A stretch of DNA of 64,000 nt from Rhodopila globiformis. GTDB lineage: Bacteria; Pseudomonadota; Alphaproteobacteria; Acetobacterales; Acetobacteraceae. Each line of letters starts with the position of its first letter. The first letter of the stretch is position 1. The position numbers and the translations under genes were made by a program. Of the stretch, positions 33,375 to 42,863 are shown piece after piece. Below the pieces are notes generated by a model, which saw only the letters and a list, made by a program, of their open reading frames with translations, was not told where the DNA came from and did not search any database. The stretch spans positions 62,001-126,000 of the forward strand of contig NZ_NHRY01000272.1 of the NCBI RefSeq assembly GCF_002937115.1, read 5' to 3'.

Positions 33375-34871
33375 TCAAGCCACGGCGCTGCCGTCCCCGG
33401 CCGCTTCAGCCTCGGGCGGCGCATCCGGGGCCGCCACAACCGGCAGGAAGATCGTCGCCGTCGTGCCTTCCCCCGGCACGCTGGCCAGGCGCAGGTGGCC
33501 GCCCGACTGGCGGGCGAAGCCATAGACCTGCGACAGGCCCAGGCCGCTGCCCTTGCCGGCTTCCTTGGTGGTGAAGAACGGCTCGAACACCTGCGCCAGC
33601 ACCTCCGGCGTCATGCCGGTGCCGGTGTCGCTGACCGCGACGCTGACGAACCACCCGGGGCTGGCGTCCGGATTGCCGATCAGGTCCTCGGCCGCCAGGG
33701 TGGCGGCGCCGGTGGTGATGGTCAGCGTGCCGCCGTCCGGCATGGCGTCGCGGGCATTGATCGCCAGGTTCAGGATCGCCGACTGGAAATGCGCCGGATC
33801 GGCCATGCAGGCCGGCACCGGCGTGTCGCGCCGGATGCGGAACCCGACGGTGGCGCCCAGGGTGCGGTGCAGCAGCGGCTCGAACTCGGCCAGCAACTGG
33901 TTGACGTCCACCCGCTCGGTGCGCAGCGACTGCCGCCGCGCGTAGGCCAGCAGGCTGCCGGTCAGCTCCGCCCCGCGCTGCGCCGCCTGCTCGGCGGCCT
34001 CGGCATAGCGCACCACCTTGCCGTTGTCGCCAGACAGCCGCCGGATCAGGTTCAGGTTGCCGACGATGACCTGCAGCAGGTTGTTGAAATCATGCGCCAG
34101 GCCGCCGGTCAGGTGGCCGATGGCCTCCATCTTCTGCGCCTGGTGCAGCGTCGCCTCAATGGTGCGGCGCTCCGCCATCTCGGCGCGCAGCTGCTGGTTG
34201 GCCTGGCTCAGCTTCAGCCGCTGCCGCTTCAGCGCCTGGTGCAGCCGCAGGCACTGGCCGAACGCGCGGTGCGAGCGCAGGCAGGTCAGGCACAGCGAGA
34301 CGGCGAAGATCACCACCATCAGCGCCGAGACGAAGTGCGAGGGGCTGCGCTCGGTCAGCAGGCCGACGGTCAGCGGCAGGCTGGCGGGTAGGATGAAGGC
34401 CGCCGCGGTGGGGAAATGCGCGGCGTTGACGGTGGTGGCGCCGGCGCACATGCCGCCAATGACGAAGGCGACGAACAGCTGCGTGGTCTCGGCGGCCGGG
34501 AACATTGCCACCAGCCCGACGCCCCACAGCAGGCCGGTGGCCAGCGCGCCCAGCACGCTGACCCGGCTCCAGCGGCGGATCGCGGCGCCGGCGGGGGCGC
34601 GGCGGAAGAAGACCCGCCGCAGCCACAGGCGCACCGCCGCAAGCACGAGCACCACGGCCACCCAGCCCATCAGCACGCCGGACGCGGTCGCCGGCGCCAG
34701 GACGGCGGCGGTCAGGATGGCGTTGATCACCGTGACCGAGACGGTCAGCGGCAGTTGCTGGAACACCGACTGCAGCCGTTCGGACTCGATCAGCAGACTG
34801 TCAGGGTCGGACAGCATCGCCCACTCCGGACCGGAGGCGGTGCTGTACCAGTTGCGCTGGGGCGTATGCAA
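33375..34871 (-). CDS. Membrane sensor histidine kinase
   Basis: A 498-residue protein. Residues 40-210 hold five or six hydrophobic helices. Next comes a coiled coil, then the dimerisation/phosphoacceptor motif MEAIGHLTGGLAHDFNNLLQ with the phosphorylated His, and a HATPase domain with N box ILNLAINARDAMPDGG, G1 VSDTGTGMTP and G2 GKGSGLGLSQVYGF. The sensor part resembles multi-helix membrane kinases, not PAS types. No response regulator is adjacent, so its partner is unknown. The 51-base gap to the FadL gene on the same strand may permit co-transcription. Confidence 0.92.
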   Translation of the reverse strand: MHTPQRNWYSTASGPEWAMLSDPDSLLIESERLQSVFQQLPLTVSVTVINAILTAAVLAPATASGVLMGWVAVVLVLAAVRLWLRRVFFRRAPAGAAIRRWSRVSVLGALATGLLWGVGLVAMFPAAETTQLFVAFVIGGMCAGATTVNAAHFPTAAAFILPASLPLTVGLLTERSPSHFVSALMVVIFAVSLCLTCLRSHRAFGQCLRLHQALKRQRLKLSQANQQLRAEMAERRTIEATLHQAQKMEAIGHLTGGLAHDFNNLLQVIVGNLNLIRRLSGDNGKVVRYAEAAEQAAQRGAELTGSLLAYARRQSLRTERVDVNQLLAEFEPLLHRTLGATVGFRIRRDTPVPACMADPAHFQSAILNLAINARDAMPDGGTLTITTGAATLAAEDLIGNPDASPGWFVSVAVSDTGTGMTPEVLAQVFEPFFTTKEAGKGSGLGLSQVYGFARQSGGHLRLASVPGEGTTATIFLPVVAAPDAPPEAEAAGDGSAVA

Positions 34872-34922
34872 GCATACGGACGCTATTGCTGCGATGCAGC
34901 GTCCATATTTGGCCGGTTGTGG

Positions 34923-36215
34923 TCAGAAGCGGATCTTCACCCCAAGGCTGCCGGTGTTGGCGGCGTCGCTGTAGGTGCCGGTGATGCCACCACTCTGGAT
35001 CGGCGCCGACGGGACGAAGACGTGGGCGTAGGCCATCTGCAAGGTAATGGCCGGCGTCACCTCGTACTGGGCGCCGAGGCCGATGACGAAGTGGTTGGCG
35101 TCCGGAATGCGCGAGGTGCGGTTGTTGTCGGTCACCGGGCTTTGGTCGAAGCCGGCGCCGCCCTGCAGCATCAGCGTCCTGGTCGCCTGGTAGTTGGCGC
35201 CGGTGAAGATGCCGACGGTGTCGCGCCAGTTCTCTGCGATGGTCGAACCACTGGCGAGGGGACTGGTCGGCACGATGACGATGTTCTTCAGCAGCGACCA
35301 GTTGGTCCAGACGATGTCGGCCAGCAGTGCCAGTTGCGGCGTCGCCTGCCAGTAGGCGCCCAGGGAGGCGCTGTCCGGCAAGGTGATCTTGGTGCTGGCC
35401 GGCGAGTTCTGGGCCGCCAGCAACGGTGACAGAAAGCCCAGCGCCGGCGGCACGAACACCGACTGAGTGCCGGAGATGTTGTGCTGGATGCGGCTGCGGT
35501 AGTCCAGGCCGAAGCGCAGGTCGGGCGTCGCCTGGTACATCACGCCGAGGTTGAATCCGGCGCCGACATCCTGGCCGTGCAGGTCCGCCACCGGGTCGCC
35601 GAGGGCGTTGAGGCCTGGTAGAAACGGCTGCACCGCCTGGGTCAGCCGGGCACTGAAGACGTCGATCACCGGGCCGCCGCCGATGGACCACTGCTGGTTG
35701 ATCTTGTACGCGGCGGAGATCGTGAAAGCCTCGTCGGTGATCGAGGAAACCAGGCTCTGGTAGCGGCCGACGAAATTGCCCGGGTTGGCGACACGCTGGC
35801 CGAACGGCGCGTCGGCGCCGAAGCCGAGCTTGAAGTCGGGGGAGAGGTTCCAGACCGCATAGACGCCGCCGGTGGCCGCCGACTGGATCAGGTTGCCGCC
35901 GGTGGTGCCGGCGACCGGCGCACCGAATCTGTCCACAGCGGAGCCGGAGAAGTTGATGCTGGGGAAGATGCCGTTGAGCGAGCCGTCGATTTCATTCTGG
36001 TTGAGCCGTACCATCCCGGCCGGGTTGCTCCAGACGGTGGACGCATCATAGCCCTTCGCGGTGTCGCCGGCGAAGGCGTTGGCCATCCAGTCGGCGCTGC
36101 CTTCGCGCAGGGCGAAGCCGCCGGCCTGGGCCGGCTGGGTCCCGGCGATGAGCAACGCCGTCATGGCGCCGGCGGTGGCGGCGCCCAGGACGCCGCGCTG
36201 AATTGCTGTACGCAT
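34923..36215 (-). CDS. OmpP1/FadL family outer-membrane transporter
   Basis: A 430-residue beta-barrel with a signal peptide (AGAMTALLIAGTQPAQA) followed by the FadL N-terminal plug motif GGFALREGSADWMANAFAGD and DASTVWSNPAGMVRL. The C-terminal strands (ITLQMAYAHVFVPSAP, then NTGSLGVKIRF) end in a terminal Phe as expected for outer-membrane insertion. Such proteins admit hydrophobic compounds such as long-chain fatty acids or aromatics. It precedes the sensor kinase on the same strand. Confidence 0.93.
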   Translation of the reverse strand: MRTAIQRGVLGAATAGAMTALLIAGTQPAQAGGFALREGSADWMANAFAGDTAKGYDASTVWSNPAGMVRLNQNEIDGSLNGIFPSINFSGSAVDRFGAPVAGTTGGNLIQSAATGGVYAVWNLSPDFKLGFGADAPFGQRVANPGNFVGRYQSLVSSITDEAFTISAAYKINQQWSIGGGPVIDVFSARLTQAVQPFLPGLNALGDPVADLHGQDVGAGFNLGVMYQATPDLRFGLDYRSRIQHNISGTQSVFVPPALGFLSPLLAAQNSPASTKITLPDSASLGAYWQATPQLALLADIVWTNWSLLKNIVIVPTSPLASGSTIAENWRDTVGIFTGANYQATRTLMLQGGAGFDQSPVTDNNRTSRIPDANHFVIGLGAQYEVTPAITLQMAYAHVFVPSAPIQSGGITGTYSDAANTGSLGVKIRF

Positions 36216-36797
36216 GTGGATTCATCCTCCCGCCTGGCGGATGGGTTCGATTCTGTCGGGGTTGTCCGCGCGTTGCGCGCAGCGCCCGTGTGTTACATGC
36301 CGAAACGGTTGCGCTATCGCAAGACGCGGCGACGGCTCCGATGACGGTTCCGGCGGATTGGCGGCGGGGTGATGCAAAAGGTACCGCTGCCGGGAGCCCC
36401 CTATGTATCCCCTATGTATAAGGACAGCGGGGGATGGACCGGAAAAGATCTGGCGCCGGTCCCGTTGCTCCCCCGGTGTCCCGGCCCGATGTACGCCAGC
36501 GGCGCACGGCTCTGCGCCTTCTCGGCCGGTCGCGGGTTTCCCTGGCGGTCAACGCCTTGCCGGACGACACAGCCGGAAGCAACAGCCACCCGGCGGGACA
36601 CACCGTCACGGAAGAATTTTGTTTCGCAGTCTTTTGCGAAAAACCTGGACCCATCTTGTTGCGGCGATATAAATATTCTGCCGGACGTCGAGAAGGAGAT
36701 CATCCCGTCCGCCGAACCACGCCTGGTCCGGGACCCTCCGTGGCGGCCTCGCGATGTCACCTAGTTGCGAAAATTCACAGCACCAGGGCTACTTCGT
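36216..36797. other. Intergenic region between fadL-like gene and the chemotaxis operon
   Basis: 582 bases with no supported gene. It should hold the promoters of the FadL gene and of the STAS-cheYAW operon. A direct repeat CCTATGTAT occurs at 36400-36408 and 36411-36419. A lower-GC stretch near 36650-36680 (GATATAAATATTC) could be part of a promoter. Confidence 0.5.
36400..36419 (+). repeat. Direct repeat CCTATGTAT, 11-bp spacing
   Basis: Two copies of CCTATGTAT start at 36400 and 36411, one helical turn apart, in the 580-base gap before the chemotaxis operon. That geometry suits a protein binding twice on one DNA face. The nearest gene is over 180 bases away, so this is tentative. Confidence 0.35.
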
Positions 36798-37124
36798 ATG
36801 ACTGATGAGATGCACGTGCCCGCGAATGCCGAAGCCGGCGAAGCAGCCCCCGGCGGAGGGCGCGGTGCGCTGCCCCTGCCGCCAAGGCTCGACCTACCCT
36901 ATGCGAAAACACTCCGCGAGCTGGTGCTGGCACGCCTGGCTGTCAACGATCTCGTCCTCGACGCCACGGCCGTCGAGTGGCTTTCGACACCCTGCGCGCA
37001 GGTGCTGCTGGCCACCGCACGGGCCGCCGAGGCGCATTTCCGCATCGTCGGACCCTCCGAGGCATTCCGCCAGGCCGTGTCCGACCTCGGGCTCGACGGC
37101 GAACTCCGCCAATGGATGAACTGA
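36798..37124 (+). CDS. STAS-domain protein at head of chemotaxis operon
   Basis: A 108-residue protein with a STAS (anti-sigma-factor-antagonist-like) fold: an N-terminal variable region, then LRELVLARLAVNDLVLDATA and VEWLSTPCAQVLLATARAAE. The WLSTPC segment occupies the place of the phosphorylatable Ser site (Ser63 or Thr64). STAS proteins at the start of alphaproteobacterial che operons are common; their role in chemotaxis is not settled. The ATG at 36798 is used, though no strong Shine-Dalgarno box precedes it. It is one base upstream of cheY. A similar STAS gene ends the cluster at 46523-46822. Confidence 0.75.
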   Translation: MTDEMHVPANAEAGEAAPGGGRGALPLPPRLDLPYAKTLRELVLARLAVNDLVLDATAVEWLSTPCAQVLLATARAAEAHFRIVGPSEAFRQAVSDLGLDGELRQWMN

Positions 37125-37125
37125 C

Positions 37126-37491
37126 ATGGCCAAGCGAATCCTGACCGTGGACGACTCCAAGACCATGCGCGACATGGTCTCCTACACCTTGCGAAAAGCG
37201 GGATTCGAGGTGAACGAGGCGGAAGACGGCAAGAAGGCCCTCGCCGTGCTCGCCGGCGGCCGGTTCGACCTCGTCATCACCGACCTCAACATGCCGGTCA
37301 TGGACGGCATCACCCTGATCCGCAACGTCCGCGCCGGATCGCAGCACCGCGGCGTGCCGATCCTGATCCTGACCACCGAGGCTGACGGCGTGAAAAAGGC
37401 CGAGGGCAAGGCCGCCGGCGCGACCGGCTGGCTGGTCAAGCCCTTCAGCCCGGACAAGCTCGTCGACGTCGTGCAGCGGGTCTGCCCGTAA
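37126..37491 (+). CDS. cheY: Chemotaxis response regulator CheY
   Basis: A 121-residue single receiver domain: acidic pair Asp9/Asp10 (LTVDDSKTMRDM), phosphoacceptor Asp53 (LVITDLNMPVMDG), Thr83 and Lys105 (GWLVKPFSPDKL). It carries phosphate from CheA to the flagellar switch or acts as a phosphate sink. It is immediately downstream of the STAS gene and 6 bases upstream of cheA. Confidence 0.95.
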   Translation: MAKRILTVDDSKTMRDMVSYTLRKAGFEVNEAEDGKKALAVLAGGRFDLVITDLNMPVMDGITLIRNVRAGSQHRGVPILILTTEADGVKKAEGKAAGATGWLVKPFSPDKLVDVVQRVCP

Positions 37492-37497
37492 GGAGCC

Positions 37498-39528
37498 ATG
37501 CCAGTGAACCCGTTGGCACAATTCCGCCAGACCTATTTCGAGGAATGCGCCGGCCTGCTCGAGGAGATGCAGGCCGGCCTGGAAGCGCTGGCCGACGGCG
37601 CAGGGGATGACGAAACCCTGCATGCCGTGTTCCGCTGCGTCCATTCCATCAAGGGCGGCGCCGGGGTGTTCGGCTTCGACGCCCTGGTCGCGTTCTCCCA
37701 CCTGTTCGAAAGCCTGCTCGACCAGCTGCGCGACCACCGGGTGCCGCCGAACCGCGACGTGCTGCAGGTCCTGCTGCACGCCGGCGATGCGCTGGCGGAC
37801 ATCGTCGCGGCCGCGCGCGACGACGCCACGCTGCCGGAGGACTTCGCCGCCGACGTGACCCAGTCGCTGCGCGCGCTGCTGGAAGGCACGAGCGCCGCCA
37901 CGCCGGCGCCACACACACCACACCCCACCGAAGCGTCGCAGCCGGGCGAGCGGCACCGCTACCGCATCGTCTTCACGCCCCGCACCGAACTGCTGGAGCG
38001 GGCGAACGAACCTCTGCTTCTGATCCGCCAGTTGCAGCGCCTGGGCGACCTGGCAGTGGCGGCGGACACTTCCCGCCTGCCCCGGCTCGACGTCATGGAG
38101 CCGGAAGCGGCTTATCTGAAGTGGATCTTCACCCTGGACACCGGCGCAGCGGAAGGCAGCATCCGCGACGTGTTCGAGTTCGTCGAGGACGACTGCGACC
38201 TCACCATCGAACGGGTCGCGCCGGCCTCGACCGATGCGGCCGTCGCCGTGGAAGCCGCGCCGCCGCCGAAGGGCACCGGCGAAGCCCCGATCGCCCACAC
38301 CGTGCTGGCCCAGTCGATCCGGGTCGATGTCGAGAAGCTGGACCGCCTGGTCAATCTCGTCGGCGAGATGGTGATCACGCAGGCCATGCTGACCGAGGAA
38401 AGCCAGACGCTGCCGACGGACCGCTATCCGTCGCTGATCAAGGGCATCGAGGCGCTGGCGCAGAACGCCCGTGAACTGCAGGACAGCGTGATGGCGATCC
38501 GCGCCCAGCCGGTGAAGTCGGTGTTCGCCCGCATGCCGCGCGTGGTGCGCGACCTTGCCGCCAGCCTGGGCAAGGAAGCCCGCATCGTCATGACGGGCGA
38601 AACCACCGAGATCGACAAGACCGTCATCGAGCAGTTGAACGACCCGCTGACCCACATGATCCGCAACGCGCTCGACCACGGCATCGAGCCGCCCGAGGAG
38701 CGTGTCAAGGCCGGCAAGCTGCGCGTCGGCACCATCCACCTCGCCGCCGCGCAGCGCAGCGGCCGGATCATCATCGAGGTGTCCGACGACGGCCGCGGCA
38801 TCGACCGGGACAAGGTGCTGGCCAAGGCGCGCGAGCGCGGGCTGGTCGCGCCGGGAACGCAGCCGGGCGACGACGAGATCGACAACCTGATCTTCCTGCC
38901 GGCGTTTTCCACGGCGGAAACGATTTCCAACATCTCCGGCCGCGGCGTCGGCATGGATGTCGTCAAGCGCAACGTCCAGTCGCTCGGCGGCCGCATCGAC
39001 GTGACGTCGAAATTCGGCAGCGGCTCGCGCTTCGTCATGTCGCTGCCGCTGACGCTGGCGGTGCTGGACGGCATGGTCGTATCCGTCGGCCGGCAGACCT
39101 ATATCGTTCCGCTGACCGCGATCATCGAGAGCCTGCGGCCCAAAGCCGCCGACATCCACCGCGTGGTCGGCCGCGGCGACGTGCTGGCGCTACGCGGGGA
39201 ATACGTGCCGCTGACCTACCTGCACCGCTGCTTCGCCATCGACCAGGCCATCACCGACCCCTGCCGCGGCATCGTCACGATCGTACAGAGCGAAGGCGCC
39301 GGCCGCGTCGGCCTCGTCATCGACCAGTTGCTGGGCCAGCAGCAGGTCGTCGTGAAAAGCCTGGAAGCGAACTACGAGCGGGTCGAGGGCATCAGCGGCG
39401 CCACCATCCTGGGCAACGGCCGCGTGGCGTTGATCCTGGATGTCGCCCGGCTGAACGAATCGGCGAACGGCAGCCGATCGGCTCCGGCCAACGAGTGGTT
39501 CGACGCGGACGCGCTGGTGACGGCTTAG
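37498..39528 (+). CDS. cheA: Chemotaxis histidine kinase CheA
   Basis: A 676-residue CheA. The Hpt domain has the phosphorylated His49 in FRCVHSIKGGAGVFG. Then come a P2-like region, the dimerisation helices (VEKLDRLVNLVGEMVITQAM), the HATPase with HMIRNALDHGIEPPEERVKA and DGRGIDRDKVLAKARERGLV, and the CheW-like P5 at the C-terminus. It phosphorylates CheY and CheB. The ATG at 37498 is only 2 bases after AAGGAG; a GTG at 37504 with 8-base spacing may be the true start. It is followed 25 bases later by cheW. Confidence 0.97.
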   Translation: MPVNPLAQFRQTYFEECAGLLEEMQAGLEALADGAGDDETLHAVFRCVHSIKGGAGVFGFDALVAFSHLFESLLDQLRDHRVPPNRDVLQVLLHAGDALADIVAAARDDATLPEDFAADVTQSLRALLEGTSAATPAPHTPHPTEASQPGERHRYRIVFTPRTELLERANEPLLLIRQLQRLGDLAVAADTSRLPRLDVMEPEAAYLKWIFTLDTGAAEGSIRDVFEFVEDDCDLTIERVAPASTDAAVAVEAAPPPKGTGEAPIAHTVLAQSIRVDVEKLDRLVNLVGEMVITQAMLTEESQTLPTDRYPSLIKGIEALAQNARELQDSVMAIRAQPVKSVFARMPRVVRDLAASLGKEARIVMTGETTEIDKTVIEQLNDPLTHMIRNALDHGIEPPEERVKAGKLRVGTIHLAAAQRSGRIIIEVSDDGRGIDRDKVLAKARERGLVAPGTQPGDDEIDNLIFLPAFSTAETISNISGRGVGMDVVKRNVQSLGGRIDVTSKFGSGSRFVMSLPLTLAVLDGMVVSVGRQTYIVPLTAIIESLRPKAADIHRVVGRGDVLALRGEYVPLTYLHRCFAIDQAITDPCRGIVTIVQSEGAGRVGLVIDQLLGQQQVVVKSLEANYERVEGISGATILGNGRVALILDVARLNESANGSRSAPANEWFDADALVTA

Positions 39529-39553
39529 TCATGATTTCAACGGGACAGGATCA

Positions 39554-40108
39554 ATGCAACTGACCAAGGATGCGGCGGCCGCGGCCAGCGCGCAGGACGA
39601 CCTGCGGCGGCAGATGGACGGCGGCGACACGCAGCAGTTCATCACCTTCCGCATCGGCGACGAGGAATACGGCATCGACATCATGGTGGTGCGCGAGATC
39701 AAGGGCTGGGCGGAAACCACCATGATCCCGAACGCGCCCTCGCACGTGCGCGGCGTCATCAACCTGCGTGGCGTCGTGGTGCCGATCTTCGATCTGCGCG
39801 CGCGTTTCGGGATGGGACTGACCGAGACGACGCGGATGCACGTGGTCATTATCGTTGCGACCGGGAAGCGGATCGTCGGGCTGCTGGTGGACGCCGTGTC
39901 GGACATCATTTCGGTCAGCCCGAGCGCCATCCGGCCGGTGCCGGAGATGGGCCTGCCCGCCAACGATCATTTCCTGGAAGGCCTGGTGGCGCTGGACGAC
40001 CGCATGGTGACGCTGGTTGCCCTGTCCGGCCTGTTCGGCCAGCAGGCAGCGCCGGCGGGCGGACACGCCCCGGACGGCGACGGTTCCGACGCGCAAAAGG
40101 CCGCCTGA
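39554..40108 (+). CDS. cheW: Chemotaxis coupling protein CheW
   Basis: A 184-residue protein with the CheW domain: QQFITFRIGDEEYGIDIMVV, then ASHVRGVINLRGVVVPIFDL-type strand (APSHVRGVINLRGVVVPIFD) and IVGLLVDAVSDIISVSPSAI. CheW links receptors to CheA. The N-terminal 25 and C-terminal 20 residues are extra hydrophilic tails. It stands between cheA and the MCP gene. Confidence 0.95.
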   Translation: MQLTKDAAAAASAQDDLRRQMDGGDTQQFITFRIGDEEYGIDIMVVREIKGWAETTMIPNAPSHVRGVINLRGVVVPIFDLRARFGMGLTETTRMHVVIIVATGKRIVGLLVDAVSDIISVSPSAIRPVPEMGLPANDHFLEGLVALDDRMVTLVALSGLFGQQAAPAGGHAPDGDGSDAQKAA

Positions 40109-40153
40109 GCGGCAAACCCACACTGTATTGCGAATTCAGAAGGATATAGCGAC

Positions 40154-42526
40154 ATGCCAGGTGCCGACGCCAAGGTGCAAGAGAAGCCGGTCCCCGCCGC
40201 GAAGGCCCCGGCCCGCGGGAAGCGGGCGAACGGCGCGGCCCCCGTTGCCGCCAAAAGCGCCCCCGCCGCCGCGAAGGCGGCCGAACGGCGTCCGGCGTAT
40301 GACGATGCCGCCGCGCAGGTCGCGGCGATCCATCGCTCGCAGGCGATCATCGAGTTCGCCATGGACGGCGCGATCCTGACGGCGAACAAGAATTTCCTCG
40401 ACGTGCTGGGCTACACGCTGCCCGAGATCCAGGGCCGCCACCACAGCATGTTCTTGGAACCGGCCTATCGCGACAGCGACGACTACCGGCAGTTCTGGGC
40501 GGCGCTGAACCGTGGCGAGTTCCAGGCCGCCGAATACAAGCGGATCGGCAAGGGCGGCAAGGAAGTCTGGATCCAGGCCAGCTACAATCCGATCCTCGAC
40601 AACAATGGCAAGCCGGTCAAGGTGGTGAAGTTCGCCACCGACGTAACGGCCGTGAAACTGCGCAATGCCGACTTCGAAGGCCAGCTTGCGGCCATCGGCA
40701 AGTCGCAGGGCACCATCGAGTTCACGATGGACGGCAAGGTGCTGAACGCCAACGCGAACTTCCTGAACCTGCTGGGCTACAGCCTGGAGGAGGTGCGCGG
40801 CCAGCACCACAGCATGTTCGTCGATCCGATCTATCGCCAGAGCACCGACTACCGCCTGTTCTGGGAAAAGCTGGCGCGCGGCGAATACGACGCCGGCCAG
40901 TACAAGCGGATCGGCCGCGGCGGCAAGGAAGTCTGGATCCAGGCCAGTTACAACCCGATCATGGACCTGAACGGCAAGCCGTTCAAAGTGGCGAAGTACG
41001 CGACCGACATCACCGAGGCGGTGATGAAGAACGCCGACTTCAGCGGCCAGATCGAGGCGATCAACAAGGCGCAGGCGGTCATCGAGTTCAGCATGGACGG
41101 CAAGGTCCTGCGCGCCAACGATAACTTCCTGAACACGCTCGGTTTCACGGCGAACGAAATCGTCGGCCAGCACCACAGCATGTTCGTCGATCCGGCCTAT
41201 CGCCAGAGCCACGAGTACCGCCAGTTCTGGGACAAGCTGGGCAACGGCCAGTACGACGCCGGGCAATACAAGCGCATCGGCAAGGGCGGCAAGGAAGTCT
41301 GGATCCAGGCCAGCTACAACCCGATCCTCGGCCCGGACCGCCGGCCGTTCAAGGTGGTGAAGTATGCCACCGACGTCACCGCGCAGGTGAACGCCACCGC
41401 GATGATGCAGAGCGCCGTGCAGCAGACGCAGGAAGCCGTCGGCGCGGCGAAGGACAACGACCTGCGCCAGCGCATCCCGCTGGAGGGCAAGACCGGAGAC
41501 GTGGCGCACCTGTGCGAAGGCGTCAACGGCCTGCTCGACACCATGTCCGCGATGGTTGGGGAAATTTCCGAGTCGGCCTCGACCCTGCGCAACGCCGCGC
41601 GCGAAATCGCGCAAGGCAACACCGACCTGTCGCAGCGCACGGAAGAACAGGCCGCCAGCCTGGAGGAAACCGCGGCCAGCATGGAAGAGCTGACCAACAC
41701 GGTGCGGCAGAACGCGGAAAACGCCCAGCAGGCCAACAAGCTGACGTCCTCGGCGTCCGAGGTCGCGATCAAGGGCGGCAGCGTCGTGGCCGAGGTGGTC
41801 CAGACGATGGACGGGATCACCCACGCCAGCCGGAAAATCGCCGACATCATCGGCGTCATCGACGAGATCGCGTTCCAGACCAACATCCTGGCGCTGAACG
41901 CGGCGGTCGAGGCGGCGCGGGCCGGCGACCAGGGACGCGGCTTCGCGGTCGTTGCGGCGGAAGTCCGCAACCTCGCACAGCGCAGCGCCAACGCGGCGAA
42001 GGAAATCAAGGCGCTGATCTCCGACTCCGTGGCGAAGGTGGAATCCGGGTCGCGCCTGGTCGATACCGCCGGCAAGACCATGGAGGAGATCGTGCAGTCG
42101 GTGCGGCGCGTGACCGACATCATGGCCGAGATCTCCGCGGCGTCGCAGGAACAGCGCGGCGGCATCGAGCAGGTGAACGGCGCCGTTACGCAGATGGACA
42201 AGGTGACCCAGCAGAACGCCGCCCTGGTCGAGGAGGCGGCCGCCGCCGCCAAGTCGATGGAAGACCAGACCGACGCGATGGCCATGATGGTTGGCCAGTT
42301 CAAGCTGTCGGAGGCTTTCCAGTCGGCCCAGCCGCAGCCGGTGGCCACAGCCCGGCCACGTCCGGAGCCGGCGGCCCGGGCCGTCAAGCCGACCGCAACG
42401 GTGACGGCAAAACCGGCCGCCGGCGCGGATGCGGCCCGCACGCGGCGCCCCGCCACGGCTGAGCCGGCGCGCCGCGCCAACGGCAGCCTGAACGGCAGCG
42501 GCGACGCCGACTGGAAGCACTTCTAG
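40154..42526 (+). CDS. Soluble methyl-accepting chemotaxis protein with three tandem PAS domains and C-terminal DWKHF
   Basis: A 790-residue receptor without a transmembrane helix. Three PAS domains near residues 55-180, 180-300 and 300-420 are near-identical repeats. Each contains [19 protein letters not shown] or the same with GRGG. A HAMP-like linker and the MCP signalling domain follow (hairpin [20 protein letters not shown], then [20 protein letters not shown]). The tail is Ala/Pro-rich and ends DWKHF, a match to the x-aromatic-x-x-aromatic CheR/CheB-docking pentapeptide (E. coli NWETF). PAS input suggests redox or aerotaxis sensing; no heme or flavin ligand is certain. It lies after cheW. 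Confidence 0.94.
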   Translation: MPGADAKVQEKPVPAAKAPARGKRANGAAPVAAKSAPAAAKAAERRPAYDDAAAQVAAIHRSQAIIEFAMDGAILTANKNFLDVLGYTLPEIQGRHHSMFLEPAYRDSDDYRQFWAALNRGEFQAAEYKRIGKGGKEVWIQASYNPILDNNGKPVKVVKFATDVTAVKLRNADFEGQLAAIGKSQGTIEFTMDGKVLNANANFLNLLGYSLEEVRGQHHSMFVDPIYRQSTDYRLFWEKLARGEYDAGQYKRIGRGGKEVWIQASYNPIMDLNGKPFKVAKYATDITEAVMKNADFSGQIEAINKAQAVIEFSMDGKVLRANDNFLNTLGFTANEIVGQHHSMFVDPAYRQSHEYRQFWDKLGNGQYDAGQYKRIGKGGKEVWIQASYNPILGPDRRPFKVVKYATDVTAQVNATAMMQSAVQQTQEAVGAAKDNDLRQRIPLEGKTGDVAHLCEGVNGLLDTMSAMVGEISESASTLRNAAREIAQGNTDLSQRTEEQAASLEETAASMEELTNTVRQNAENAQQANKLTSSASEVAIKGGSVVAEVVQTMDGITHASRKIADIIGVIDEIAFQTNILALNAAVEAARAGDQGRGFAVVAAEVRNLAQRSANAAKEIKALISDSVAKVESGSRLVDTAGKTMEEIVQSVRRVTDIMAEISAASQEQRGGIEQVNGAVTQMDKVTQQNAALVEEAAAAAKSMEDQTDAMAMMVGQFKLSEAFQSAQPQPVATARPRPEPAARAVKPTATVTAKPAAGADAARTRRPATAEPARRANGSLNGSGDADWKHF

Positions 42527-42568
42527 GGCAAGGTGCAGGAAGGTTGGGATGCGCGGTCGTTGCCCTGT

Positions 42569-42656
42569 CGTCATGGCGGCCGAAGGGCCGCCATCCACGC
42601 CTGGCGATGCTGATATCGGCAAAGGCGTGGATGCCGGGCCTGCGCCCGGCGTGACG
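42569..42656. repeat. Palindromic repeat A, copy 3
   Basis: CGTCATGGCGGCCGAAGGG and CCGCCATCCACGCCTGG pair with AAAGGCGTGGATGCCGG and CGCCCGGCGTGACG around TGATATCGGC. It lies in the gap between the MCP gene and cheR, so the repeat interrupts the che operon. Confidence 0.75.
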
Positions 42657-42760
42657 ATGGAGGCTCCGTCTCAACCTTCGTGTGGTTTGTCATGGAACAC
42701 GATCGGCCTGACCGGTTAGCGCAACGATCCCGGGCTGATGCAGTTGCTCGCGAAACATGA

Positions 42761-42797
42761 GCCCGCGCGTTCCCACCCTGGGTGGGAACGTTCGGGC
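42761..42797. promoter_or_regulatory. Compact 9-bp hairpin between mcp and cheR
   Basis: GTTCCCACC (42769-42777) pairs perfectly with GGTGGGAAC (42781-42789) across a 3-base loop; outer GCCCG (42761-42765) and CGGGC (42793-42797) can extend it. It lies about 65 bases before cheR with no T-run. It could end the mcp message, block ribosomes or bind a regulator. Confidence 0.45.
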
Positions 42798-42863
42798 CAG
42801 GACCAGGCGGATGCCGTTGCCGTAACGGTTCGGCATGCGTCCGGTTGACGCGCGGAGGCGCGG

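Noticed and set aside
36943-39159. Minus-strand 738-residue open frame opposite cheY and cheA
   Set aside because: It is antisense to well-conserved CheY and CheA sequence; no recognisable domains.
40136-42622. Minus-strand 828-residue open frame opposite the MCP gene
   Set aside because: It mirrors the triple-PAS repeats on the wrong strand and shows no protein-like pattern.
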